From assembly GCF_048128805.1 (NCBI RefSeq), contig NC_136002.1, forward strand, positions 26,246,602-26,310,601: 64,000 nt of DNA, in the 5' to 3' direction. Position numbers and translations under genes: made by a program. Of this stretch, positions 21,725 to 33,400 are shown one piece after another. How positions within the stretch are numbered: position 1 is the stretch's first letter; each line of letters begins with the position of its first letter. The notes beneath the pieces are model-generated. The model ran no database searches. It saw nothing but the letters and a program-made list of their open reading frames with translations, and had not been told where the DNA came from. This DNA is from Centroberyx gerrardi (lineage: Eukaryota; Chordata; Actinopteri; Beryciformes; Berycidae).

Positions 21725-23911
21725 AAAGAAGAGACAGTGTGTGTTTGTGTGAGAGAGAGAAGAAAGGAGGGAGAGTCAGACAGAAAGAGGGAAGCAGAAA
21801 GAGGGAGAGAAAGGAGAGGGGGAAGGAGGGAGACAGAGAGAGATGAAGGGAGACACACACATGCTCGCACATGTGCACACACACACACACACAACCAGAC
21901 CTTTTCATTTTTAACAAACATACTTAAATTTTCTTCAGAAAATATAACTCATCTACTTAACATTTATTATTTATGACTATTATTATTAATACTAATAGTA
22001 GTATTAGTATAGTTAATTACAGTAATAAGAAAGTACATAAAAACAGCAACAAAACCATAATAAAAAACAAAAAATAAAAATAATACAATAATATAATTTG
22101 TATGATATGAAGTATACAGAATGTGTGAACCACTGAGTATTACAGTAAGAGCTGAAATATGAGCTGGGTGTTACCATGGAGCTGAGGCGAGTGGCGGGTC
22201 TCCAGTGTTTTTAGGGCCATAGAGATGAATCGCCAGTCAGGTTCAATTTCTGTCTCAACAATCAGTTTGCAGGATACTCATCTGAGTTCTCACGGCCTTG
22301 GACCTGAAGGAAACCTGGCCAGTGTCTTTTACTTTTTTTTACTTTTTTCAGCAAGGTCTCTTTAATGAACTGTCATGATGCTTGGCCACATGAGAGCCAA
22401 ACCCAGCAAGTGCCAACCGGCTAAATGACATGGCATGTGATTCCAGGTTTAGTTGTTCAGTTTAGCACATTTTTGCACATTTCATTGAGTTTAAGTTTAT
22501 TTCAGAATGCATTTATCTGTGATTGTTTTGTTAATTCTATCAGTCTGAAAAAAAAAAATCTAGAATTTTATATGAAGGCATGAATTTCAAGTGTCAAAAA
22601 CAGGAAAAATCTGCAGTAGTCTGTTAAAGTATTTAGCCCCTTGTTTCTTTTGGGCTTGATTTGTTTCATATCACATCACATTACTCAGACTTCCTGTCAG
22701 TTGTAGTTTCTAGGTTTTCACAATATTTAAAAATAATACAGAGGATTCACTTCCCCAGTTTTACTATGGCAGTCAATATGGACATTGTACAAGAGAAACT
22801 CAACTACAAACTGCACCCATTTTATTTTCCCATGGAAGCAAGACAATAACATCTAGCTTTGACTCCTCAGAGAAAGGGACTCCAATGCCATCCATTGTAA
22901 AATCACGTATTCTGCACTTTACTCTGTTATTGTGATACCAGACTAACACTCTAAAAACCCTTTCTGACGTTTGTAAGGGATAGTATAGCAAAAGATGCAG
23001 ATTTGAAACATGTCTGAAAGAAGAATCTTATTCAAAATACATAGAAATCAAAGTTTGCAGTGATTAATTCCAACATAGCGTATGTTGTCCCAGTTGTGAG
23101 CACTGATTCAAACAGCATTTATCCAGGGATTGCTGCCAATTGTCAGCGTTCTTGTCTTGAAAGAACCCTCTGATGGATCATGGCTTTGCATTGATCAGGA
23201 TGTCTGTCAGTGGAATACCTGATGGAGATTTAAACTGAACGGTTTGCAGCAGCAGAGGGTATTTTGAATTACATATCTAGTGCCACTGAACAACAATCTA
23301 AGAAATTATAAGAAATAAGTGGAAAAACTTGCAAACGTCTTTTACTTGAGGAATAAAAAATGATGAGCATTCAGTCAGGATATCATATTCTTCTTAAACG
23401 TCACTGGTGTAGTTGAGCACAAAGATCTGAGGCAAATTAGCCCCCTTTGAAGACAAGTCAAACCGGCTGTTCATGTGCTGCTCTACAGGCCTTCTGCGTT
23501 CTTGTTATGATTTGACTGGCAAATGCCTCTGTGAATGCCCACTGAGAAATATGCAGAGAGGTGCAGGTGAGGCATCATCTATCATGGTGTAATATATTCA
23601 CAGGTATAGATAATAAAATATTACACTCAGATTGAATAATTTAACGACTAAAATCTTTATTTGACATTACTGTGGCCAGCACAGCACAGGAAAATGCATT
23701 GTGTGTACGCATGTGTTTCGCAAGATATTCTAAGACAGCCATAGCAAAAACACTATTGTTGGCATAATTTGTAGAGCACATTTAAAAAAGATACAATACA
23801 AATTTTGGTCATGTTAACTTCCAAATGTGCACCCTTTAAAATACAAATACTAGAGGAAAAGGCAGTGTTTCAGCAGAATACTTGCTTCAAGTGGAAAGAC
23901 GCTCCACATCA
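21040..23911. other. Intergenic, stoml3 upstream / slc25a15 downstream
   Basis: Both neighbours are on the - strand. It should hold the stoml3 promoter (just above 21039) and the slc25a15 3' UTR (below 23912), but no clear boundary is visible. A (GA)n tract lies at 21688-21725 with GA-rich sequence to about 21850, then a short (CA)n near 21880. Nothing else recognised. Confidence 0.5.
21688..21725 (+). repeat. (GA)n microsatellite
   Basis: GA run opening a longer purine-rich region to about 21850. Confidence 0.9.
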
Positions 23912-24033
23912 TCAGGAGTCAAACCTCTCCATCATCATTTTGCGACTCAGCTCATAAGCCAGGAAGAGGGCTCCATTGGCAGGGAACGTCCGTATCATGG
24001 TAGGAGTTAAGCCAGAGTACAGAGGGCTGAATC
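23912..24033 (-). CDS. slc25a15: slc25a15 terminal coding exon
   Basis: Acceptor cacag above 24033. Encodes [20 protein letters not shown] and ends [12 protein letters not shown] at 23914-23912. Confidence 0.97.
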
Positions 24034-26094
24034 CTGTGGGACAGAGGAGAGTCAAATGACTGAACACGTCGTTCCCCAGAGATGATGCAGGCTCCCCTCA
24101 GACCAATCAGTAACAAGATGCATCATCCCTGCAAGCTCCAGCAAATTCGGACCGGTGGTGATGCAGTTTTGGCCTTTCAAAAGCTTTTGACAACAAAAAC
24201 AAGTAATGTTGGATATTCAGGTTATTTCTGATTTTCAAAGTAGAATGGGAGAGAGTGGAGTATAGACTATGTATGTGTGTCTAAGTCACCAGTGCTTCTC
24301 TACTAGTGTGAACCAAGGTTAGTAAGGAGCCAAAACCAAAATTATACAATCACTGTCCTTCAAACCATCACTTTATGGTCACATGGCCTAACCAGTAGAC
24401 TGGCTCTGCTCTCCTATTCTTCACGAATATGGTCTGAATCTAGAGTTGTAACAGACTAAAAGAAGACCTGAAAAGATACAAATAGAATATAGATTGTCTA
24501 GGGAAACTAAAATACATACACTTTCATCTGAGAAAATGTGAGAACTGAAGCTATTGAGAACTGGACACATTTGGGTAAATTTCTGCTTTACGTGTTTTCC
24601 ATATTCAAATCTTACCCTCATTGCGTATGATACCCATGAAGGTCTTGATGAAGCCCTCTTGCCTCCCAGCTAAGGAATACACCTGGATCCTGGATTTGAC
24701 ACAGTCTATGGGGTAGACCGCCAGCCAAAGACAGGCTCCCCCAAACCCACCGCTGAACATAAGTGGAAGAATGCCTGCAGAGACAAAGAATCATTTTGTG
24801 GGAGCAGTCCGCAAAACTAACTACATGTCTTTCAGTTTCAGGCCTTACAAACTGTAAACTGCCTTACAATTTGATCGTTATTTGGAAATTTCCATGCCAT
24901 ACCTATGCCATCCTTGTCCGTGCCCATGTACTGGGCAAACGTAGAACGGCTAAGTTCATAGGCTCCAAAAAAGAAGAAGTAACCCGGTATCTCCCTCACG
25001 ATGGTGGTTGTCAGTCCTTGGTAGAAACCCAGGGGACCGTCCTTCTTCAGCACCGTCTTTACTACTGTCCACACTGTGCTGAAGTCACACCAGAACACAC
25101 AGCACAGTTAAAACCACATTAGCTGAAACTACCTCCTACATCCCACGCTCTGTTCCAATCCAAAATCTCTTTTTCGTCTCACTGACCTTCTCTGTCCGCT
25201 TGCTATCTTGCCAGATGCCTCCATTTCATGCATGGCCTGCAGGCGACATTTCACCAGCTCAGTGGGGCACAGTGCCATGGAGGAGAAGATGGAGGCTAGT
25301 GACCCAGCGCAGGCCTTCTGGATATCACTGACGGGGAACGACGAGGGGTACAGCGGAGGAAACAAACAAACAAAAAGGTAATGAAGGAATACCTCTAGCT
25401 ATCTGTTGCAGGAGATCTATCTGTACTAAACCCTTCAACATGGGGTGGCTCAGTTGTTAGTGCTATCCCCTCACAGCGAGAAGGCTGTGGGTTCGAATCT
25501 CCTCCCCGATCCTTTCTGTGTGTCATTTGCATGTTCTCCCCGTGTTTGCGTGGGCTTCCTCCCACAGTTCAGGTGAATTGGAGACTCTAAATTGCCCATA
25601 GGCGTGAGTGTGTTTGTGCGTAGTATGGTGTATCATGTATATGATGTAGTACAGGATGTATATATATGTAGTTTGTATCCATGATGTAGTATGTATATGA
25701 CATGTACTGTACATGATGCTATGTAAAGCCCTTTGAGACATGCATGTGATAAAGGACTATATAAATAAACAAAACAAGACTTAACATCCAACTAATTAAC
25801 ATATAGGATTTTGACTAATCAATGTATAGAAGTTTGAGGATAATTACATACTACACACAGGTGTAATGCCTTAAGTTGTTCGTAGTGCTGGGGAGAAACT
25901 AAACAAAGGTAAACCAGGTAAAAGGAGAAAAAAATATGTTTTTTTTGTATTTCAGATAGTCGGAAAAAGTCGAGTCAACTGACTGAGTCCAAGATGTCAG
26001 AAAAGTGGTCTCAAGACCGAGCCTGGACTCAAGTACTACAGTCCTGGTTCACATGAATATTTCTTATGTCATCCAATAGACATAAGAAATAGAC

Positions 26095-26138
<44 letters not shown>

Positions 26139-27033
26139 CAGATCATAGCACTAATGATTCTACAAAAAAAGTGAATTCTACAAAAAAAGTGAATTCTACA
26201 TTCATGCAAATTCCAGTGTCCCACCTGAGAGTGGCAGCTCTATCCATCCCCCTCATGTAGCGGACCACATCTTGGCAGAAGCCGTAACTCAAGAAGAGCA
26301 CGGCGTTCTCGCTGATGTTGGCTATGAGGGCCGGGGTCGTGCCCTTGTAGAGGCCGCGGAGCCCCACCTGCCTGCAGGTCGACACGAAGCAGTGGACGAA
26401 GCCCCGGTACATGGAGGGGAACGTCTGCATCTTCACCTTGGCGGTGTCAAACGGCTGGCCGCTCAGCACACAGGCTGTACCGCCTGGGGAGAGGCGGGAC
26501 CACAAGGTATGGGGAGATTCATGAGAGAGAGGAAACTCACCAACAAACAAACAACAGAAAACACATGGGAACGCCTGTATTAGAGTGGGCTACACTCTTA
26601 ACTGCTTTATACTCCGTGGTTCTCAACATGGGGTGCGGGGACCACCAGGGGTCCTTGAGGGGGCTCCAGGGGGGTCCCCAGCAAATTAATCAATTGTTAA
26701 ACCTCAGCATTATTTAATTTACAAGAAGTGAACACAATTACAGAAAGTAGAAGAATTACTATTTTGATAACTGTTTCACTGTTATCTGTCAATACAGATA
26801 GTCATGGAGTTCTGGACAAAATCATATCTAACAATATAAATATTCTCAGATTTGGGTCAGAGAGACAAAATCTCATCAAATGGGGGTCTCATCAAAAAGG
26901 TTGAGAATCACTGCTCTATAGCGCACATTGGTTTACTTTCACAATTGGCAGACAAGACAGCCAACAAGGATAACCTACCTACTGCTCCAGCCGAGAAGTC
27001 AATGATTGCCTGAATAATGGGATGTGGAGCCAT
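23912..27033 (-). CDS. slc25a15: Mitochondrial ornithine carrier ORC1/ORNT1 (SLC25A15), complete, 303 aa
   Basis: Inner-membrane carrier that exchanges cytosolic ornithine for matrix citrulline in the urea cycle (family knowledge). Seen: exons, in transcript order, 27033-26979, 26483-26225, 25327-25187, 25078-24903, 24774-24616 and 24033-23912, all in phase, 303 codons plus TGA (human 301 aa). Three carrier repeats carry the PX[DE]XX[KR] signature: PFDTAK (about residue 29), PTELVK in repeat 2 and PIDCVK in repeat 3. Residues reported for substrate binding in ORC1 are kept: N74 and E77 ([10 protein letters not shown]), R180-E181 ([11 protein letters not shown], human 179-180) and R278 (MIRTFPANG, human 275). 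The start gives [20 protein letters not shown], aligning at the first residue with the human start. A non-coding 5' exon is likely at about 27749-27830. Divergent from foxo1. Confidence 0.97.
24034..24615. other. slc25a15 last intron
   Basis: 582 bp, no feature recognised. Confidence 0.6.
24616..24774 (-). CDS. slc25a15: slc25a15 coding exon 5 (carrier repeat 3)
   Basis: Acceptor ctgcag above 24774, donor gtaaga below 24616. Contains [20 protein letters not shown] and KSRIQV. Phase 1 to phase 1. Confidence 0.97.
24903..25078 (-). CDS. slc25a15: slc25a15 coding exon 4
   Basis: Acceptor ttcag above 25078, donor gtatgg below 24903. Contains [12 protein letters not shown] and [18 protein letters not shown]. 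Phase 2 to phase 1. Confidence 0.97.
25187..25327 (-). CDS. slc25a15: slc25a15 coding exon 3
   Basis: Acceptor gtcag above 25327, donor gtcagt below 25187. Contains [20 protein letters not shown]. Phase 2 to phase 2. Confidence 0.97.
25442..25770 (+). mobile_element. tRNA-derived SINE
   Basis: A tRNA-like head with box A (about 25446-25462) and a good box B (ggttcgaatct, 25490-25500). A conserved fish SINE body follows (tgcatgttctccccgtgttt, then gtgggcttcctcccaca and ctctaaattgccc). The 3' tail (agccctttgagaca, then actatataaataa) resembles those copied from LINEs. Opposite in orientation to slc25a15. Confidence 0.75.
26099..26133 (+). repeat. (CA)n microsatellite
   Basis: About 17 CA units. 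Confidence 0.95.
26225..26483 (-). CDS. slc25a15: slc25a15 coding exon 2 (carrier repeat 1)
   Basis: Acceptor cccag above 26483, donor gtggga below 26225. Phase 1 to phase 2. Contains [18 protein letters not shown] and [19 protein letters not shown]. Confidence 0.97.
26484..26978. other. slc25a15 intron 1 (coding)
   Basis: Mostly occupied by the hAT-type element at 26614-26916. Confidence 0.65.
26614..26916. mobile_element. hAT-type non-autonomous element
   Basis: Ends gtggttctcaacatggggtg and ggttgagaatcactgctc are inverted copies of the widespread hAT terminus (agtggttctcaacc). About 300 bp with a non-coding interior. Confidence 0.65.
26979..27033 (-). CDS. slc25a15: slc25a15 coding exon 1
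   Basis: ATG at 27033-27031. Donor gtaggt below 26979, phase 1. The exon continues upstream as 5' UTR to an acceptor (ttttcag) at 27057/27058. Confidence 0.93.
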
Positions 27034-27748
27034 AATGATTCAGTAGATGTGGTGCACCTGAAAATGACAAAATGCATTACAAAATGTAGGCTATTAAACA
27101 ACATTAACATAATCCCCTCACGATAAAGAACTATAGTCATCCGTAACAAATAGGATAGCCCACTATACAAACATCACAGCAAAACAATAAGTCCGTGTAG
27201 GAATATTGTAGGAATGATAATAGCCTATTGGAGATAAAAACATAACATAAAATAACAAGTTAAGAAGTTCACTATAGACTCACTACTAAAGACTACAGAC
27301 ACACTATAAGTCAAAATAGGAATATTATGACTTTTTTCTAGTGTCTCGCAATAATCACTTTCTGTACAGCATTTTGTTAAACTGTGAAGCAAACCGGTCA
27401 ACTTCCAAGTCCACCTGTAGGCTTCTCTGTCTGCAGTACAATATACAGTAATGTTTGTCAAGTAATGTCAAAGATTAACACGGGTGTTAATCTTGATCCT
27501 CGTAGCTGATAAACATTTATTGCACTATACCTGTACAGTTCGCTCTGTTTGCAGGATGTGCTTGATGTTGTTTAGGAGCAGCTATAAAATACAGTCAAAC
27601 ATTCAGGTGTTAAACACCTCAGACGGACTAGACCCTACCGTGGCGTTACCATTTCATAACTAACACGTTACCACTTCAGCATCTCAACAGCTCAGCGCAG
27701 TTAAAGGTACTTTTTTCTAGTGCGAGAGGATGGAAATATTCAACTCAC

Positions 27749-27830
27749 CTTTCCCTCCAATCATGCCCAGCGATAAACTCACTGTTTGTCTATTTTTACT
27801 TGTCGGGGTTTAATAGCTACTTCCGTTTTC
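27749..27830 (-). promoter_or_regulatory. slc25a15: Predicted slc25a15 non-coding first exon and promoter
   Basis: On the - strand, a strong donor (gggaaag then gtgagt) lies at 27749/27748 and the matching acceptor for the start-codon exon at 27058. An ETS-type motif (acggaagt) lies at 27819-27826 on - and another (ccggaagtg) at 27969-27977 on +, typical of housekeeping mitochondrial-gene promoters. The 5' limit of the exon is not visible. Confidence 0.5.
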
Positions 27831-29744
27831 TTGGTAACGTCCTCGAGGTCCTTTGGCGGATCGAGAAGTCATTCCTGCCGTGCGTAAAACTGCGCGCATT
27901 TACGCACATTAAGCGCGCGGGGATCAGGCTCAGCTGTGTCAAGACAGCCAGAGTTAGTTGGGATAATACCGGAAGTGAGCCTATTTTGCCTTCAAAATAA
28001 AACACTAAATGATATAATATTGCTTTAGTGGCGGAGAAATGTAATGGTTCAAAATTAACATTGTGGCTTAAACACAATAACAGATTCCTCCTGAAAATGT
28101 ATTGTTTATTTTCACTCTGGCATTTCGACAAAATACAAATTACAAAAAATACAAAATTATTTTAATATAAGAACGGGAAGTTCTATGTTTTAATTCAAGC
28201 TGGCTTGACAAAGGTGCCGGGCTAAAATTGAAGATACTGTATATCTTCCCAGCGTTTTAGCTGATAAACTACATCAGATTTTAGTTGGTAAAGAAACAGA
28301 ATAATAAAGCACAGTAAAGACTGCTGCACCTCGCCTTTCAGTGTAGCGTTAATCTTAGTCACGTTTAACAAATAAAGGCGGAAGAGTCTATACGTAGCTG
28401 AGATGTCTCTTTGGTTGTAAAGAGTAATACCTTAAAATGTCCACAAGATGTCAACACACTCCACAGTTGGCCATCCACACCACCTTCTGGTCTAAGTAGG
28501 ACATGTTTGGATGCCAGTCTCTATGCAACACAGCTCTCTAATTACTCTTCTGCCAAAATTATATTGGTCTTTTTGTTCTGTTTCCCCTCCTCACAGCTTT
28601 ACTACTTCAAATGGGATAATTGGTCAATATTGCAATATCTAACCAGATTAATTTAAAATACAGAATATAGAATACTGTATTGTATAAGATTGTAATGACC
28701 AATGACCTATCATAACCTGCGTCAAACTCGCTCGTATGGGCTAGTCTCATTGGCTTCCAGACTTTCTATTAAGCTTTTGTATTAAGTACAAGTGAAAATC
28801 CTCTTGATAAGTCAGTAGCTTAAATAATTTCCTTTCAGTCATCGGTGATTTTTCAGTCCACTGAGTGGTAGTAGGTTCATAGCTAAAGTTTTGGTAAGAG
28901 TGGTCGTCTTGGATGAGAAATGAAAGAAAAGTATTTTATTCCCACCACTTTGATTTTATCGAGCATAAAGAATGACAAAAACACTGGACATCAGCACTGT
29001 TTGTGCTTGTTATCCTCATTTATGAAGGTAAGAAAGGATGCAACTGCCAATTTTGGAGATGTAACGGAAAAGTAACGGATAGAGTAGTGTAACGAATCAC
29101 TGCTCTCAGGGAGTAATTTGTGACATAATACCATGTATTAATACCAATGCAATGAGTGATAGCCTATATTACTTTTTGATTAACAAACCTAACACTGGCG
29201 ATGGTTCCAAAAAAGTTCCAAGTTTTTATTTATTTTATTCTTTTCCAGCTAAGATGTTTACTAGGTGAAAGAATGAAAACAGGGACTTTTTTTTTTTTTT
29301 TACTCCACTCTTTAGATGTCTGCAATTGGCTCTTTTCTGGTGTCAATCAAATGTGGGCGGGGCCATCTGACAAATGATAGTTCCAGTAAGTCCTCTCATA
29401 CTGTACAACACAGAGAGTCAACAGGCTGTACAGAGAGCGGACGGAGTATCACTACGATTGGATAAAAACAACAAACCAGCAAGTCAACAAACTGCACTTA
29501 GACAACTTGTTTTTTTTTTATGAAATGCCTTTTCAGAAACAAACCTTTTTTCCTCACTGTTGACTTAGATTATTACCGGCTTGGGATGTGACTTTCAATG
29601 TAGACTTGCGCCCAGCGGAGTATTTTTCCTCAACAGATTCATCTCGTGTTTGCTTAAATTTCACCCGCGAAGTTGCTACTTTTTTGGCGACAAATTTCTC
29701 CCATTACATGACATTGTAACACTCGGCTCCGTTATCCCTCGACC
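27831..29744. promoter_or_regulatory. Divergent slc25a15-foxo1 intergenic region and foxo1 5' leader
   Basis: No coding exon. The distal part is AT-rich and unremarkable. From about 29340 the sequence becomes typical leader or promoter sequence, before a CpG-rich first foxo1 exon. Three tiny upstream ORFs occur at 29586, 29598 and 29708. No TATA box could be assigned and the transcription start is unknown. Confidence 0.5.
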
Positions 29745-30395
29745 ATGGCGGAAGCGGCCCAGCCACACTTGGTGGAAATCGACCCGGATTTTGAGCCCCT
29801 GTCGCGGCCCCGGTCGTGCACTTGGCCCCTGCCCCGGCCGGAGTTCATCAACCCGGGCGACTCCAACACATCCTCGCCGGTCCCGTCTGTGAAGCAGGAG
29901 CCCGCCGGCAACGCTGACTTCATCAACAACCTCAGCTTGTTGGAGGAGACCGAAGACTTCTCGGAGCAGAAGCCGGTCATCTTGTGCAGTGATTTCCAGT
30001 GCCGGGAGAACTGCGTCCACCAGCAACCTCCGCAGCAGCAGCAGCAGCAACATCAGCAGCAGCAACAACAACATCAGCAGCAACAGCAGCAGCAGCACCC
30101 GAGCCCGCAACTCCCGCATCAGCAGCAGCAGCAGCAGCAGGTGCCTCTGCTCTCCTCCCCGGTCGGCTCGTCGTCCTCGGCGGCCGCGGCTGCCGCTGCC
30201 GCCGCTGCCCAGAGGAAGAGCAGCTCCTCCCGTCGAAACGCATGGGGGAATATGTCATATGCAGACCTCATAACCAAAGCTATCGAAAGTTCCCCGGAGA
30301 AGCGCCTCACCTTGTCGCAGATATATGACTGGATGGTGAAGAGTGTGCCTTATTTCAAGGACAAGGGAGACAGTAACAGCTCCGCTGGCTGGAAG
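29745..30395 (+). CDS. foxo1: foxo1 coding exon 1
   Basis: ATG at 29745 and donor gtgagt at 30396. 217 codons ending in phase 0 at SSAGWK, the conserved FOXO intron position inside the forkhead domain. GC-rich; (CAG/CAA)n and (GCN)n stretches inside. Confidence 0.97.
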
Positions 30396-30443
30396 GTGAG
30401 TTTTCACGGTCTTCATCATGGTCCTTCCATCCCAACATCAACA

Positions 30444-30490
<47 letters not shown>

Positions 30491-33400
30491 CGTGTGTGTG
30501 CTGGGGTGAGGGGGGTCCACAGCATGAATGGCACTTTATTCTCACTTTATGCAGTTTTATGCCTAATGAACCAGTTGCTTTTGGCAGTTCATTGGCTGTG
30601 ATCCAGTTGATTCACCCATGAAAACAGACCCACGTTTGATTGCTAAATAGTCTCCACAGATATATACGGTATATTGTATACTGTATATGTACGGCCCCAC
30701 ACATTTTGTCCATATCATATTCCCTGAAAGAAAATCACAATAATATTCCAGTAGGGAGTTTTAGTGTGTCTGTGGTACTTTCTAGTGAGTTTATAGTAAC
30801 CTAATCGTGCTTTCTGCTTTTTTTTTTCTCCTGTGGTCTCACTGTAATATCCCTACAGGGACTTTTTGTGTGAATGTGGTACTTAATAGTGAGTTTATTG
30901 TGACTTTATCATGCTTTCTGTTATGCAGAGATTAAAAAAAAAAAAACAATACTATAACAAAATTAATAATAACCCTGTAATATTCCTATAGGGTCGTTGT
31001 GTTTTTGCTGATATTTGCATTGCATCCTCCCTTTTTCATAAGGGTTTCCACTTGGACAAAAGACCATGTGTGGCGAGTTAATGACTGTTCACTTATTGTT
31101 TATTGCGTGCTCCATTCATGGTCTTGTGAAACCGTCTCTCTCCTCATTGTCATCCATCCAGTTCATGGCAATTCAGTAAACTGACCAATTGCTACCATGA
31201 CCTTAGACAGTCATCTGACTTCTGCCTGCAGTATGTGTTTGATATGTGAGTCTGCTGACTCAACAGGGGTTTTTCTCTGCTTTATTGCTTCCCTCAGTGT
31301 GCTATTCATAAAGCTGTGTGTTCTAGCTGGATATAATCTACACAGCTATAATCTCCCCTCTAATATTTTAAATTATGTCGTAGATTTAAGTAAATATCAC
31401 TTGTTTTCCATAATGGATTGTCTGCCTTGAATGAAACAGTGTTTGTACTTCCATGTGCTAAGAAACTAGTGAGATACCAGAAGCATTCATGTGCCCTGGA
31501 AACTGTCCAAAACATTACACAAGAGGCGACTTAAAATTTCTGATGTGGTGTGACAGGCCCTCCCACTGAACACTATTGAAGGGCGTAAACCTCACTTTGA
31601 GACACATAGTTTCAATCGTGTCTGACAAAAAAAAATTGATGACGGTCTACTCTCCCTGCGGGGAATCATATTCAGACTGCAGTCGCATAGTGAGAGATTT
31701 ATTATGGCATCCCTCTGTTACAGGCTGTTTGAGTCGCCTATTAAAGTTAAAGCGGCTGTTGGGTTTAGCTCAGGATAGCTTCCCCCGACAGAGAAGAGCT
31801 CCCATATTTGAGTCGTGCACTGTGATGACACACTCATGTCAATCAAAGGGGATGATTTTTTTTTTTTTTTTTTATAGTTAGGAGTTATATAGACATAGAT
31901 CTTCTCAAAAAATGATTTAATCTCAACCTTTACATGCCACCATAACTCAAAACAGTTCATTTTTCATTTTTCTTTATTTATCCAGGGAGAGTCGACTGAG
32001 CACACATGCACTTTTTCAGCAACGCCCTGCTTCATATTCATACATTTGACCTCAGTGTTTACAAAAAGCGTGAAACTCATGTTTAGCTGTCACACATAGT
32101 CCTGTCAGTCAAATAATTTGAGAGTGGAAAAATCCCCTCAGTCCTGTGAAATAAGCAGCAGGAAAAAGCCAGTATAGTGGGCAAATGTGGTGCTGAGGTG
32201 GCGTTATTGTCCACTTGTGTTTTGGGCCTTTAAAGAAAATACCAGTGCTTTCTCCTCATCAGTTATATTATTCATTATATTTCTGCTTTACGTTGTCCAT
32301 ATAGGCCCATTCCCATAACATGGCTTTGTTATGATTTTGGGGCAGGGTGCTTTTAACTAAAATGTTACTTTCTGATGACACCATAAATCAGAGTCACCTA
32401 CAAAACAGACTTGGGGTTAAACTCTGCAAAGCTTCTAATGTAAACTGTATGTATGGAGCAAAGCTTCACAGTTCCCTACGTATTGTTTCTGTTACAGGCA
32501 CCGATTCAAACACAACTTATTCAAGGACTTCCTGCCATTTATCAGTTATTGCTTGAAAAGAACAAGGACGTTACTTTCCTGCAGACAGGGAAAACCACTC
32601 AGATTGCCAGTAATTCTGGTTTTTAATTGAGAAGGATGCCTTTCAGTGGGGATTTAAAACTGAATGGGATCTCTAGTCAGTGTGAGGTAAGGCAATTTTA
32701 TACAACACATCTCAAAATGTGCTATATCCACTGAGTAATCATCAGGGGGAGCCTGAAGTAGTGGATAAATGATAGAGAAAACTAAGGATTGGTGTTTTCT
32801 TTAACTGGTAGGACTTTCCTCTCCATTATTATTGTTCTTTGTACCTTAAAAAGTGATATAGTCTGCAGTTTTGGAGATCACATAGGTAAGAATCTAGACT
32901 TTTCAACAGCATGGATTGGCCAAAAGTATGTCAGCAGTAGCACCACCTCCCTGAGGGCCATAAAGCAGAGCTTCTGCCAACCCTTTTACAATGTTACCCA
33001 CTGGTTACAGTGTAATTATGAAGTTATTATATAGCAGAGAGTAGTTAAGACAAGGGGTTGTGAGTTAAGTTGTCATCTGCCCCGTTTTAATATGGAACTA
33101 GCAATATTCTCTCCAATGGTAGATCATTTACATTTCGTGTAGCATGTAAGAGGAAATCAGTAATGTTGACAAAGAGTGTGACAACGTCTTTATTTTTGCC
33201 GCACGTCAAATGTTTATCTTTATTGAAACACGTACGTAAACTGTCAAGTTTCTCAGCATCAATCCATCTGCCTTTGGTAGGCAAACGCTCGGCAGTAACT
33301 GTGTGTGAGCGGCGGGCCAGACTGCCTTGGAAAGGGGCGCTCAGCCACCGCATGGGCCTGCTGCTGGTGCTGCCATGTTGGGGGTGTGGACTGAGTAATA

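Larger units (their letters stand above)
25328..26224. other. slc25a15 intron with SINE and (CA)n
   Basis: Carries a tRNA-derived SINE (25442-25770), a (CA)n run (26099-26133) and a short tandem near 26160-26200 (gtgaattctacaaaaaa repeated). Confidence 0.65.

Noticed and set aside
25442..25515. Functional tRNA gene
   Set aside because: Box A and B are present but the head continues into a SINE body and tail and does not fold as a full cloverleaf by eye.
29676..30119. Antisense ORF with poly-Leu over foxo1 exon 1
   Set aside because: Mirror of the CAG/CAA repeat on the coding strand; no family resemblance.
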